This document shows, piece by piece, positions 17,168-24,919 of a stretch of 64,000 nucleotides of DNA. Position numbers and translations under genes: made by a program. Below the pieces are notes generated by a model. It was not told the origin of the DNA, made no database searches, and saw nothing but the letters and a program-made list of their open reading frames with translations. The DNA comes from Dokdonia sp. (GTDB taxonomy: Bacteria; Bacteroidota; Bacteroidia; Flavobacteriales; Flavobacteriaceae): assembly GCA_020630915.1 (NCBI GenBank), contig JAHDIF010000002.1, positions 124,001 to 188,000 on the forward strand. Reading direction: 5' to 3'. Position 1 is the stretch's first letter. The number at the start of each line of letters is the position of its first letter.

Positions 17168-18634
17168 ATGAATATAGAAAAGATTCAAACGCTTGGAGCG
17201 CTTAAAAAAAGTGGCTGGCAATCGAGAAGTATTAAGGATGAGCTGCGCGCTAACCTTATACACAAGATTCAAAACCACGAGCCTACTTTTGAAGGTATAC
17301 ACGGCTATGAGCATACGGTTATTCCTGAGTTGGAGCGCGCCATACTTTCCAGACATAATATCAACTTATTAGGATTGCGTGGTCAAGCTAAGACAAGGCT
17401 TGCACGCCAAATGGTTAATTTATTGGATGAATATATTCCTGTGGTAGCAGGTTCTGAGATCAATGATGATCCGTTAAAGCCTTTATCACGCTATGCTAAG
17501 GAACTGATAAATGAAAAAGGAGACGATACCCCTATCGCTTGGTTACACCGCTCTGAGCGCTTTGCAGAGAAGTTAGCGACGCCAGACGTAACCGTGGCAG
17601 ATATAATAGGAGATGTAGATCCTATAAAAGCGGCAAACCTTAAACTGAGCTATGCAGATGACCGCGTAATACACTTTGGGATGATACCGCGTGCCAACCG
17701 ATGTATTTTCGTTATTAATGAATTACCCGATTTACAAGCACGTATTCAGGTTGCGCTGTTCAATATTCTTCAGGAAGGCGATATTCAAATACGTGGGTTT
17801 AAACTGCGTTTAGATCTAGATATGCAATTTGTATTTACGGCAAATCCAGAAGACTATACCAATAGAGGAAGTATTGTTACGCCACTTAAAGATAGAATAG
17901 GGTCGCAAATACTCACGCACTACCCAGAAGATATTGCTACGGCACGAACGATTACAGAACAGGAAGCTAAGATTGATGGAAGACAAAAGGAAAAAATACA
18001 CGTGCCTGATCTAGCAAAAGATTTATTAGAGCAGCTTAGTTTCTCTGCCAGAGACAGCGAGTTTATAGACGAAAAAAGCGGGGTAAGTGCGCGTATGAGT
18101 ATCACTGCTTTTGAAAATTTATTAAGTACGGCAGAGCGCAGAGCTTTAATGAATGGAGAAGAAGGCACTACAGTACGTTTTGGAGACCTCATAGGTATAG
18201 TTCCATCTATTACAGGGAAAGTTGAGCTCGTATATGAAGGAGAGCAGGAAGGAAGCGCAGAGGTCGCTAAAACACTCATAGGGGATGCTACAAAAGAATT
18301 GTTTGATCAATACTTTCCGAAAATTGAAAAATTAACGAAAGAAGAAGATCAAGATCCTTATGAGCAATTGCTGGCTTGGTTTTTTGAGCAGTCAGGTTTT
18401 GAGCTTGAAGATGGCTTGCATAATAAAGAGTATAAAGAAGAACTGGATAGTATTACACCTTTAGTAGATTTGGTAAAAAAATATCAGCCAGATACGCCAG
18501 AAGAAGATCGCTATTTTATGATGGAATTCTTATTATGGGGGTTGGTAGAAAATAGAAAGCTCAGTAAATATAGAATGACCACTGGAATGCGCTTTAACGA
18601 TTTGTATGGAAGTTATATTTCTGGATTAAGTTAA
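17168..18634 (+). CDS. AAA+ ATPase (Mg-chelatase ChlI/MoxR-like), partner of the VWA protein
   Basis: 488 aa. Walker A variant 'GLRGQAKTR' (near residue 65), Walker B 'CIFVINELPDL' (near 180) and sensor/arginine region 'FTANPEDYTNRGSIVTPLKDRIG', as in ChlI/MoxR-type AAA+ proteins with the helix-2 insert. The C-terminal ~180 residues form a lid and helical tail. With the VWA protein it should form an ATP-driven chaperone or chelatase-like complex. The target is not shown by the context. Last gene of the operon, with a terminator ~60 bp downstream. Confidence 0.85.
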   Translation: MNIEKIQTLGALKKSGWQSRSIKDELRANLIHKIQNHEPTFEGIHGYEHTVIPELERAILSRHNINLLGLRGQAKTRLARQMVNLLDEYIPVVAGSEINDDPLKPLSRYAKELINEKGDDTPIAWLHRSERFAEKLATPDVTVADIIGDVDPIKAANLKLSYADDRVIHFGMIPRANRCIFVINELPDLQARIQVALFNILQEGDIQIRGFKLRLDLDMQFVFTANPEDYTNRGSIVTPLKDRIGSQILTHYPEDIATARTITEQEAKIDGRQKEKIHVPDLAKDLLEQLSFSARDSEFIDEKSGVSARMSITAFENLLSTAERRALMNGEEGTTVRFGDLIGIVPSITGKVELVYEGEQEGSAEVAKTLIGDATKELFDQYFPKIEKLTKEEDQDPYEQLLAWFFEQSGFELEDGLHNKEYKEELDSITPLVDLVKKYQPDTPEEDRYFMMEFLLWGLVENRKLSKYRMTTGMRFNDLYGSYISGLS

Positions 18635-18649
18635 TAGTACTGCTGATGT

Positions 18650-18675
18650 GATTCTGAAAATAAATTCAGAATGAC
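18650..18675. repeat. REP-like imperfect palindrome, copy B
   Basis: Reverse complement reads TCATTCTGAA, 6 bases, TTTCAGAATC, the same ends as copy A at 6771-6798. Confidence 0.6.
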
Positions 18676-18694
18676 AAGAATTGGGGTGGTTATA

Positions 18695-18732
18695 AAAAAG
18701 AGTTTGTAGCTTTTTGCACAAACTCTTTTTTT
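18695..18732 (+). terminator. Intrinsic terminator after the AAA ATPase gene
   Basis: 13-bp perfect stem (18695-18707 / 18718-18730), 10-base loop, ending in a run of Ts. Confidence 0.85.
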
Positions 18733-18960
18733 GTACTTAAGTTGAATACTGTAAAAATAGGAGTGAGGAAGGTAGTCGTGAAGTTGGAATAGATGGATGA
18801 CGCTTGTAAATAGTTAGGCTTGTTCGATATACTTTTTGTATTAATAAAGAGGTGTTTTGAGTATTTTATGTAAAGTACAATTATATAAACCTATATTTTA
18901 TATAAGATCCTTAAACATCTGATTTAAAATAAATTATTTATTTTATTTAGTTTTGTCTAA

Positions 18961-18996
18961 AAATATAAAAGCTCCTAATTAGGAGCTTTTATATTT
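18961..18996. terminator. 36-bp perfect palindrome, bidirectional terminator
   Basis: 18-bp arms without spacer; GC core GCTCC/GGAGC flanked by A-rich and T-rich ends, so it has a U-tract in either direction. It lies 31 bp beyond the stop of the LysM gene. Confidence 0.8.
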
Positions 18997-19026
18997 ATAA
19001 TTTTAAGTCTCAACGACTCTTGAAAA

Positions 19027-19404
19027 TTAAGCATTCGGTATCGTTAGTTCTTGTCCAGGATGGATCACATCTGGGTTCTTTAGGATATCTGTATTTGCTT
19101 CAAAAATTGCTTTGTACTTCATAGGGTCTTTGTAATACTTCTTTGCGATTAAGCTTAAAGATTCACCACCTTGTACGGTGTGTTTTGCATAGTAAGAAGT
19201 ATCTGCAACTTTAATATCTGCCATAATATCTCCAGGATTCTCTCCTCCAGCAGCTTTAATTGCATCCCATAATTGATCTTTTTCAAACTGATTTGCAGCT
19301 GTTCCTGTTACATGTAACACGCCATTTTCTTCCTTTACATCACCACCTTGAATATTTAATTCTGCTCCTAAATCAAGTACATTTTGATATTTTGCTTTTA
19401 CCAT
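19027..19404 (-). CDS. BON-LysM protein (Kbp/YgaU-like)
   Basis: 125 aa. N-terminal BON-like domain (about residues 1-65: 'GGDVKEENGVLHVTGTA'), then a LysM domain (about 72-122: 'HTVQGGESLSLIAKKYY...NPDVIHPGQEL'). This is the architecture of E. coli Kbp/YgaU, a potassium-binding protein. No signal peptide is visible, as in Kbp. Single gene. Confidence 0.88.
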   Translation of the reverse strand: MVKAKYQNVLDLGAELNIQGGDVKEENGVLHVTGTAANQFEKDQLWDAIKAAGGENPGDIMADIKVADTSYYAKHTVQGGESLSLIAKKYYKDPMKYKAIFEANTDILKNPDVIHPGQELTIPNA

Positions 19405-19534
19405 TGTTTTGGGTTTTAAATTAGTAATTATCTAAATATACAAAGACTAGCGTATTTAACTTGGCTGCGGTTAGCAAAATTGCTAGGATAATGAAAAATT
19501 GCCTTTAGGCGAGAAATCTACCCGTTTAATCGAA

Positions 19535-20338
19535 CTAGTCTTCAAAAATTAATCTGCCTGTAAATAATTCTTCCACATTTATATTTTCTGCAGGTGGCTG
19601 GTTGCGGGCAATGACGTCGCCCGTTGCCCTAATCTGACCCGTGATGCTGTTTTGAGGATTCACAATCATAGGAGCCGCACCCGTATGTCTAAATATTAGG
19701 TCCCCTATTAACAGATTAGACGCTTCCAATAGCGGAAACTCATCTGAGAAATTAATATTTGCACTCGTTGTAGTACCCGTAATATAGAAGTCACTATTAC
19801 CATTTGCTACTACTCTAAAGTCTGCACAGTTGATATCTAAGAAAAAATCGCCTGTTTTATTGACGTCTTCTAGTCCTGGGGTTGTAATGCTTTCTAATAT
19901 TAACGTAGGAAAGGATAAAGTACCTTGACTGCGTACTTCACCGATACTATTATTTTTAATAAATTTAAGATTGGGGGTTGTAAGTTTCACTTTGGTTTGC
20001 AATGTTTCTCTAAAAAGATTGCATTTATTGTTATTTCGTGCGATAAAGGTATCCCCTTCTACAAAAAAAGCAAGGTCATTCCATAGGTTAGCACGTGTTT
20101 CAATAGTGATAGATTGACTATCACCTTGTGTGATTTCAATACTTACATCATTGTCTATTCGCACTCTGGTAAACTCGGGCAGTGTGATAGATCTTGAAAT
20201 TATTTCTCCGTCTGTTTGTAAACAATCTGTAGCGTCTTCTGAGTTGCAACTGGATAGTACAAGGGTTATGATGAATAGTGTGATTGATCGCTTTCGCGAA
20301 AGCGTACTTAAATTAAATTTCCCTAAAAATCGTATCAT
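19535..20338 (-). CDS. Head-GIN domain lipoprotein (DUF2807)
   Basis: 267 aa. Lipoprotein signal with lipobox 'LSSC' after an unusually long N-region that is coded by an exact palindrome copy ('LSRKRS'). The rest is a right-handed beta-solenoid DUF2807/head-GIN domain ('LPEFTRVRIDNDVSIEITQGD...'), proposed for Bacteroidetes surface adhesin-like proteins. The exact start is uncertain: an internal start would remove the palindrome-coded part. The gene overlaps the upstream deacylase gene by 4 bp, so they are co-transcribed. Confidence 0.8.
   Translation of the reverse strand: MIRFLGKFNLSTLSRKRSITLFIITLVLSSCNSEDATDCLQTDGEIISRSITLPEFTRVRIDNDVSIEITQGDSQSITIETRANLWNDLAFFVEGDTFIARNNNKCNLFRETLQTKVKLTTPNLKFIKNNSIGEVRSQGTLSFPTLILESITTPGLEDVNKTGDFFLDINCADFRVVANGNSDFYITGTTTSANINFSDEFPLLEASNLLIGDLIFRHTGAAPMIVNPQNSITGQIRATGDVIARNQPPAENINVEELFTGRLIFED
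20290..20303. repeat. Palindrome GCTTTCGCGAAAGC, exact copy 4
   Basis: At the 5' end of the head-GIN gene, read as Leu-Ser-Arg-Lys. Confidence 0.9.
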
Positions 20339-21432
20339 AATCTATATCCTATACCAAATTCAACAGCCTCTGCTTTTGCTCCGTGTGCTTTTACAGTTAC
20401 AGCGCCAAAAATGTGATTACCAAAATATCTTTTAAGCCCTACTCTAGCATACACACGGCCTTCAAAGTTATAGGGGTAATATATATAATACCCTAGTTGG
20501 GAAACAAAAGCTATATTTCCCAGTCTAAGTTCGTGACCTAGGAAGAGCCCTACTCGTTTCCAATCTTCATCACCACTTACACCAAAGCTTGGAAAGGCAA
20601 CGGCTTCAAAAGCAATTTGTTCCTTTAAAAATCTTGCAAAGAAGACATCTACTCCAGCCTGTAATGTGCTTTTTTTGTTAATTCGTTTATCTATGAAGGC
20701 AGATCCTATTATAAATGGATGTCTTCCTAGCCCTAATCGATCACTCTGGTTAATGCCTCCTCTTAGAACAAAGTTATAATGTAACGGCTCTGAGTAAGGT
20801 ATTTTTGTATCTGTAATAAATTCTGGTATTATCTGATCTTTAGGAGTGTAGATAAGGCCAAGATTAGCTGCTATTGTATTGGTGCTATTATTAGGTGCAC
20901 GCACATTCCCGTTTGAATAGTGTATAAGGCTAATTCCCGCTTGCAAAGAAATATTTTTATAAAGACGTTGATTAAAGTTAGCCATTGCATAGGTGGCGCT
21001 TAACAGATGACTGCCGTAGGCTGTATTCTTTTTATTTTCTAGAATGTCAAAAGGGTTTGAGGCATAAGCAACACCTTGCCCTAACCTTACCATAAGTTTT
21101 CTATTTAGAAAATAAAAGTTGTAATGGCCATAAAGTCCATATGCATTTCCTAAAAATTCATTGTCTCCATTTTGATATAGGAAAGAAAATCCCCAATCGG
21201 GATAGTTATACCTTCTTTCCCACTCATTAAAGCCATACGTTTTTCTATTGTAGCTGGCTATAAAACCTCTAGGATGCCCTGTTGCAAGAGGTGCAATATC
21301 TTTACTGTGCTTTGCTATATTGCCGTAAAAATAGTTGAGATCTAAGCTAAAAGGTTTGGGGTCAGTTTCTTGAGAGAGACTGAAAAATGGCACTAGGCCA
21401 AAAATAAGTAATAGGTGTATTATTCTTTTCAC
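20335..21432 (-). CDS. Acyloxyacyl hydrolase / lipid A deacylase (PagL-like)
   Basis: 365 aa with the chosen GTG start at 21432, which gives a normal signal peptide ('KRIIHLLLIFGLVPFFSLSQ'). A longer form from ATG 21489 adds 19 residues but places the signal inside. The mature protein is a beta-barrel; 'LIHYSNGNVRAPN' carries the PagL His-x-Ser-Asn catalytic motif. It would remove an acyl chain from lipid A in the outer membrane. The frame runs through a near-copy of the palindrome (21433-21444) just before the GTG. The stop overlaps the head-GIN start by 4 bp. Confidence 0.82.
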   Translation of the reverse strand: MKRIIHLLLIFGLVPFFSLSQETDPKPFSLDLNYFYGNIAKHSKDIAPLATGHPRGFIASYNRKTYGFNEWERRYNYPDWGFSFLYQNGDNEFLGNAYGLYGHYNFYFLNRKLMVRLGQGVAYASNPFDILENKKNTAYGSHLLSATYAMANFNQRLYKNISLQAGISLIHYSNGNVRAPNNSTNTIAANLGLIYTPKDQIIPEFITDTKIPYSEPLHYNFVLRGGINQSDRLGLGRHPFIIGSAFIDKRINKKSTLQAGVDVFFARFLKEQIAFEAVAFPSFGVSGDEDWKRVGLFLGHELRLGNIAFVSQLGYYIYYPYNFEGRVYARVGLKRYFGNHIFGAVTVKAHGAKAEAVEFGIGYRL

Positions 21433-21502
21433 GCTTTCGCGAAAATAGGGAATAACCCACAAAGAGTCATAGTCCAAAATAATTTGCAAAAAAGAGTTTT
21501 CT

Positions 21503-21586
21503 TTACGATTCTCCTTGCATCATGGCTATAATACCGAGAATTAGACAAATTGCTAGACTTCCAAAAAATATACCACCTACTCCCAT
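21503..21586 (-). CDS. Candidate 27-aa membrane microprotein
   Basis: ATG 21586 to TAA 21503. The peptide is almost wholly one hydrophobic helix (MGVGGIFFGSLAICLILGII, then AMMQGES). It lies 14 bp ahead of the long ATG, or 70 bp ahead of the GTG, of the PagL-like gene on the same strand. No Shine-Dalgarno sequence or clear promoter is visible, and no homologue is recognised, so it may be chance, but its codons and composition look like a real single-span microprotein. Confidence 0.35.
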   Translation of the reverse strand: MGVGGIFFGSLAICLILGIIAMMQGES

Positions 21587-21939
21587 AATTATTTTTTTAT
21601 AAGTTGTTGAAGGTTAATTTAAGAAAAAACTGATAAAATTTAAAAAGGAATTAGTTAATAATTTTGAGTTATACCGAGTGATTTTAGTCTTATACTGCCA
21701 TAGATATCTTGTTTAACCCCTAAACTCCTTAGATTATTACACCTATACCTCTCTTTAAGTTTAACCGTAGTTTAAATAGCTAGCCAGATCGCATTTGTTT
21801 GGTTTATGCTTTTGCGAAAGCATATCATTTATAACCAAGGTTTTACTAATGAACTATATAAAAGGGTTTCATTAAAAATTAGCAAAGTTTGAGATAGTTA
21901 CATAAAAGTGATTTAACTTGCACCATATTTATATACTTT
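21587..21939. other. 353-bp divergent intergenic region
   Basis: AT-rich region between the minus-strand deacylase side and the plus-strand Omp85 gene. It contains an 18-bp near-palindrome of the GCTTTCGCGAAAGC family (21806-21823) and a weak -7-like TAACTTG near 21915. Nothing else can be supported. Confidence 0.6.
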
Positions 21940-23106
21940 ATGAATCATACATATAAGCGTGTTGCTTTAGTATTAGGGCTCATTTGGATTTTTCTAGGAG
22001 TTCAAGATATACAGGCACAAAATTTAGAAAAGCTTGCAGAACTTATTACGTTTTACCCTAATAAAAAAGCGGTAGAAAAGGATTCAACCCTTTATTTGCA
22101 GAAGTTTATTGCTGCTCCCGTGGTTACCTTTAGTCCCGAAACAAGCCTGGCTTTTGGAACAGGAGCAAAGTATCTCTTTAAATTTAATGGGAGTGGAGAA
22201 GAAACGAGGGCTTCGAATATCCCAATGTCTATAAGATATACTTTAAATAATCAATTTATCTTTTATTCTGGATTTGAGGTTTTTACAAATCAAGAAAAAT
22301 GGGTGATAGAAGGTAATTTGTTATTTCAGAACTATCCAAGATTGTTTTATGGACTAGGGAGAAATAGCTCAAAAGAAACAGAATTAGAATATAATTACTA
22401 TCAATTTCTTGCCGAGCCTATATTTTTAAAACAGCTTTTCGCCCGTTACCTTTTTATAGGGGCTGGAATACGATACAACACAATTTTTGATGTAGAATAT
22501 CAAGAAGACATTCCAGTAGGAGGTGATCAAATTACAGGATTTAATGGCAGCACCTCAATGGGAGTTGAGGCGGCCGTTTTATACGACAGTCGTAACAATA
22601 TATTAAATGCAGAAAATGGTTGGTATGTAGAGGCTACATACGGCGTATATGGCAAAGCACTAGGAGGTACGAACCGTTTTCAACTCACTAGGTTTGATAT
22701 TAGACATTTTGTTGGACTTTCTGAAAAAGGGAAAGACATATTAGGATTTCAATTATTAAGTAGATTTTCTAGTGGTGATGTCCCTTTTAATGAGCTAGCG
22801 CTTTTAGGGGGTAATGAGATTATGCGAGGATATAGAGAAGGACGATATGTAGATAGACACTTAATTGCGGGTCAGATGGAATATCGTAAGACTTTTGGAG
22901 ATTCTAGATGGGGGGCAGTGGCATTTTTAGGAGGAGGAGACGTCTCCAATTCTGTTAGTGGGTTTAGTTTAAAGAATATCAGGCCTAACTATGGAGCAGG
23001 AATCCGTTTTAAACTTGATAAAACTGAGAATCTCAATCTGCGTTTTGACTATGGTATAGGTCAAGATTCTAATTATTTTTACTTTACAATAGCAGAGGCA
23101 TTTTAG
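21940..23106 (+). CDS. BamA/TamA (Omp85) family outer-membrane protein
   Basis: 388 aa with signal peptide (cleavage near 'QDIQAQ', residue ~27). The chain is mostly a C-terminal 16-strand-type surface-antigen (D15) barrel with few or no POTRA repeats. The conserved Omp85 loop-6 motif appears as 'IMRGYREGRY' near residue 295, and the C-terminus ends in an aromatic (AEAF), as outer-membrane signals do. Short Omp85 proteins of this type often act outside the main BAM complex. Substrate unknown. Confidence 0.85.
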   Translation: MNHTYKRVALVLGLIWIFLGVQDIQAQNLEKLAELITFYPNKKAVEKDSTLYLQKFIAAPVVTFSPETSLAFGTGAKYLFKFNGSGEETRASNIPMSIRYTLNNQFIFYSGFEVFTNQEKWVIEGNLLFQNYPRLFYGLGRNSSKETELEYNYYQFLAEPIFLKQLFARYLFIGAGIRYNTIFDVEYQEDIPVGGDQITGFNGSTSMGVEAAVLYDSRNNILNAENGWYVEATYGVYGKALGGTNRFQLTRFDIRHFVGLSEKGKDILGFQLLSRFSSGDVPFNELALLGGNEIMRGYREGRYVDRHLIAGQMEYRKTFGDSRWGAVAFLGGGDVSNSVSGFSLKNIRPNYGAGIRFKLDKTENLNLRFDYGIGQDSNYFYFTIAEAF

Positions 23107-23179
23107 CCTTGACATATCACTTTACTAATTAGAATTAGGATCATTTTTTTAATTGGTTATATGTAAACTTTAAACAATA

Positions 23180-23713
23180 ATGATGATTAAAAAGATACTT
23201 TTTCTCTTTGCTGCAGTATTATTTACTTCCTGCGGAAGCTATAATTCCATTGACTCGTTTTACAACGCTCATAAAAATGACGATCAGGTACAAGCCGTTA
23301 GAGTACCTCGTTTTATGTTTACGTTGCTAAGTAGTATTTCACCAGAAACAGACGCGCTCATAGGTAATACAAAAGACTTGCGATATATGCAGTTTCCAAG
23401 CACGACCACAGAACGCGCTACCTATCTTAATGAGCAAATGATGGGGATTACTGGTAGTGCCTTTATAGAAGTATATCGCAATAATGACAAGGAGGCGCGT
23501 AACGTGATTTCTATACGAGAGAGAGGAGATGTGGTTAAAGAAATTCTGGTCTACAAAAACAACTCAAATAAAGGATCTTTCCTTTATTTTAATGGAAATT
23601 TTGATCCAGTACAAGTACAGCAAATGGTAAAAAATAGAGATTTTGACAAGCTAGGAGATGGTTTGATTAATCAGTTTACTGGGAGCGTTGCACCTACGAT
23701 TATAAGTCAATAG
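23180..23713 (+). CDS. DUF4252 lipoprotein
   Basis: 177 aa. Lipobox 'LFTSC' (Cys19), then a DUF4252 domain ('RVPRFMFTLLSSI...FIEVYRNNDKEARNVISIRERG'), a Bacteroidetes family without known function. ATG 23180 is used, with a second ATG one codon on. It is probably an independent gene, 73 bp after the Omp85-type gene. Confidence 0.8.
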   Translation: MMIKKILFLFAAVLFTSCGSYNSIDSFYNAHKNDDQVQAVRVPRFMFTLLSSISPETDALIGNTKDLRYMQFPSTTTERATYLNEQMMGITGSAFIEVYRNNDKEARNVISIRERGDVVKEILVYKNNSNKGSFLYFNGNFDPVQVQQMVKNRDFDKLGDGLINQFTGSVAPTIISQ

Positions 23714-23815
23714 AATGCTTATTGTTTTAAACACAAACCGAAAACAAAAAGATTTAATAAGGTCCTTTTAGCACGGACTACAGTTGTTGCAGGATTACCT
23801 CGATGCTCTCGGTGA

Positions 23816-23840
23816 TCCTCAAAGCTCCGCTTTGAAAATA
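23816..23840. repeat. Direct repeat near tRNA, copy 1
   Basis: CTCAAAGCTCCGCTTTGAAA segment; the second copy at 23987-24011 differs by an extra C and a C/T change. Confidence 0.7.
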
Positions 23841-23848
23841 GCACAAAC

Positions 23849-23882
23849 AAAAAAACGCTCAAGCAAGCTTGGCGTTTTTTCT
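23849..23882 (+). terminator. Intrinsic terminator
   Basis: AAAAAACGC ... GCGTTTTTT stem with an inner CAAGC/GCTTG helix and one bulge, with a run of Ts on the plus strand. It lies ~140 bp after the DUF4252 gene and may end its transcript, or in reverse the tRNA transcript. Confidence 0.7.
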
Positions 23883-23986
23883 TATTGTACTATTTACTAT
23901 CGACCTCTAAAGGACAGTGGTCAAACTTATTATCTAAAGCATTAGCCTGATAGATATATACACGAACAGGATTCGCTAGCGCGCAT

Positions 23987-24011
23987 CCCTCAAAGCTCCG
24001 TTTTGAAAATA
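23987..24011. repeat. Direct repeat near tRNA, copy 2
   Basis: Second copy of the segment at 23816-23840. Confidence 0.7.
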
Positions 24012-24064
24012 AAAAAACCGAAAACAAAATTTTGAGTAAACTCAATTTCGTTTCCGGTTTTTTT
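24011..24064 (-). terminator. Terminator hairpin downstream of tRNA-Arg
   Basis: Outer stem AAAAAAACCG / CGGTTTTTTT (10 bp) with an imperfect inner helix centred near 24038. On the minus strand it begins 10 bp after the tRNA 3' end. Confidence 0.75.
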
Positions 24065-24073
24065 ATTTATTTG

Positions 24074-24147
24074 TGACCTCGACAGGATTCAAACCTGTAA
24101 CCTTCTGAGCCGTAATCAGATGCGCTATTCAGTTGCGCCACGAGGCC
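24074..24147 (-). tRNA. tRNA-Arg (anticodon ACG)
   Basis: 74-nt cloverleaf on the minus strand. Acceptor GGCCTCG pairs with CGAGGTC (one G:T), discriminator A, no encoded CCA. Anticodon loop TTACGGC between TCTGA and TCAGA gives ACG, normally deaminated to ICG to read CGU/CGC/CGA. T-arm GGTTTGAATCC is standard. A Bacteroidetes promoter lies ~30 bp upstream and a terminator 10 bp downstream. Confidence 0.95.
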
Positions 24148-24178
24148 GTTAGTGCTTTTGATTACTCAAATGCGGGTG

Positions 24179-24208
24179 CAAATATATTTCTTTTTATCTT
24201 GTGGCAAA
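24179..24208 (-). promoter_or_regulatory. Promoter of tRNA-Arg
   Basis: On the minus strand: TTTG at 24208-24205, 18-bp spacer, then TATATTTG at 24186-24179, a full match to the Bacteroidetes -33/-7 consensus. The transcript would start near 24172, 25 nt before the tRNA. Confidence 0.7.
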
Positions 24209-24226
24209 AGAAAAATCTCTAAAAAA

Positions 24227-24739
24227 ATGCAACTGAACGATTACATACGTGACATAGAGGACTTTCCAAAAGAGGGGATTACTTTTAAAGATATTACCCC
24301 TTTACTTGGGAATGCCACAGCTTTCGCGAGAGCGGCTTCACAATTAAAAGCACTCGTAGGTGATCAAACCATAGATGTAGTGGTAGGAGTGGAGTCTAGA
24401 GGTTTCTTTTTTGGAGGAGTGCTTGCAAAGGAATTCGGGGCTAGTTTTGTGCCGGTGCGCAAGCCTGGAAAACTACCTTATGAAACGGTCTCTCAAATGT
24501 ATGAACTGGAATATGGTACAGATACCTTAGAAATCCATAAAGATGCGATCAAGTTAGGAGATAGAGTGCTCTTGCACGACGATGTCTTAGCTACAGGTGG
24601 TACTGCCGCCGCTGTGGTAAGACTTATTGAAAGATTAGGAGGTGTAGTTGTACAGTGTAATTTTTTAATAGAATTGGACTTTTTAAAAGGACGAAACAAA
24701 CTACCCAAACAAAAAATTGCCGCTGTACTTAACTATTAG
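24227..24739 (+). CDS. apt: Adenine phosphoribosyltransferase
   Basis: 170 aa, the usual length. It converts adenine and PRPP to AMP (purine salvage). The PRPP-binding loop reads 'VLLHDDVLATGGTAAA' (near residues 117-132), and 'VGVESRGFFFGG' and 'RKPGKLPYET' are conserved. The ATG at 24227 was chosen because homologues begin 'MQLNDYIRDIEDFPKEG'; the frame also extends back toward the tRNA without support. A one-mismatch palindrome copy (24320) reads as AFARA. The 3' flank holds the displaced fahA tail copy. Confidence 0.95.
   Translation: MQLNDYIRDIEDFPKEGITFKDITPLLGNATAFARAASQLKALVGDQTIDVVVGVESRGFFFGGVLAKEFGASFVPVRKPGKLPYETVSQMYELEYGTDTLEIHKDAIKLGDRVLLHDDVLATGGTAAAVVRLIERLGGVVVQCNFLIELDFLKGRNKLPKQKIAAVLNY
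24320..24333. repeat. Palindrome family, near-copy
   Basis: GCTTTCGCGAGAGC, one mismatch, inside apt. Confidence 0.75.
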
Positions 24740-24772
24740 TCCAACGGCAATACTATATTTTTTGAGTAAAGG

Positions 24773-24808
24773 CTACTTCTTCTTTGGCTCAAACACAGGT
24801 AATAGTTT
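24773..24808 (-). repeat. Displaced copy of the fahA 3' end
   Basis: On the minus strand this codes 'KLLPVFEPKKK' and a stop, the same last 12 codons as fahA. The differences are AAG/AAA and GTC/GTG (both synonymous) and TAA/TAG. Its stop lies exactly 147 bp past the fahA stop. Confidence 0.95.
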
Positions 24809-24834
24809 TATGAGTAGTTGAAAACGCAAAGTTT

Positions 24835-24870
24835 CTCATTTTTTATGCTACGCATTTTATAAAAAATGAG
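24835..24870. other. Hairpin inside the 147-bp unit after fahA
   Basis: Perfect 12-bp stem (24835-24846 / 24859-24870) with a 12-base loop, at the same offset from the stop codon as the hairpin in the VWA cassette. There is no T-run, so it is a weak terminator candidate. Confidence 0.6.
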
Positions 24871-24919
24871 CAACAACCACCCATTGAGGTTTTAGGGCAA
24901 GCCTAGGCTTTGAAACTAA

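Larger units (their letters stand above)
18635..19026. other. 392-bp intergenic stretch
   Basis: Contains REP-like copy B, the terminator of the ATPase gene, and a 36-bp perfect palindrome at 18961 that ends the convergent LysM gene. The ~230 bp between the terminators holds no feature that can be supported. Confidence 0.7.
23714..24073. other. 360-bp intergenic stretch before the tRNA
   Basis: Holds two hairpin terminators and a ~24-bp direct repeat (23816-23840 and 23987-24011) whose core CAAAGCTCCG is followed by TTTGAAAATA. A second short repeat, AAACCGAAAACAAAA, occurs near 23735 and 24015. It looks like a twice-duplicated segment downstream of the tRNA. No protein frame seen. Confidence 0.6.

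Noticed and set aside
18634-18732. A third tail-duplicating unit after the AAA ATPase gene (GGTGGTT then a hairpin)
   Set aside because: The last 12 codons of the ATPase gene do not recur at +147 and the GCCTAGG motif is missing; the hairpin is an ordinary terminator.
24152-24226. Longer N-terminus for apt
   Set aside because: The extension begins at a TTG beside the tRNA 5' end and lacks likeness to Apt; the ATG at 24227 gives the normal length.
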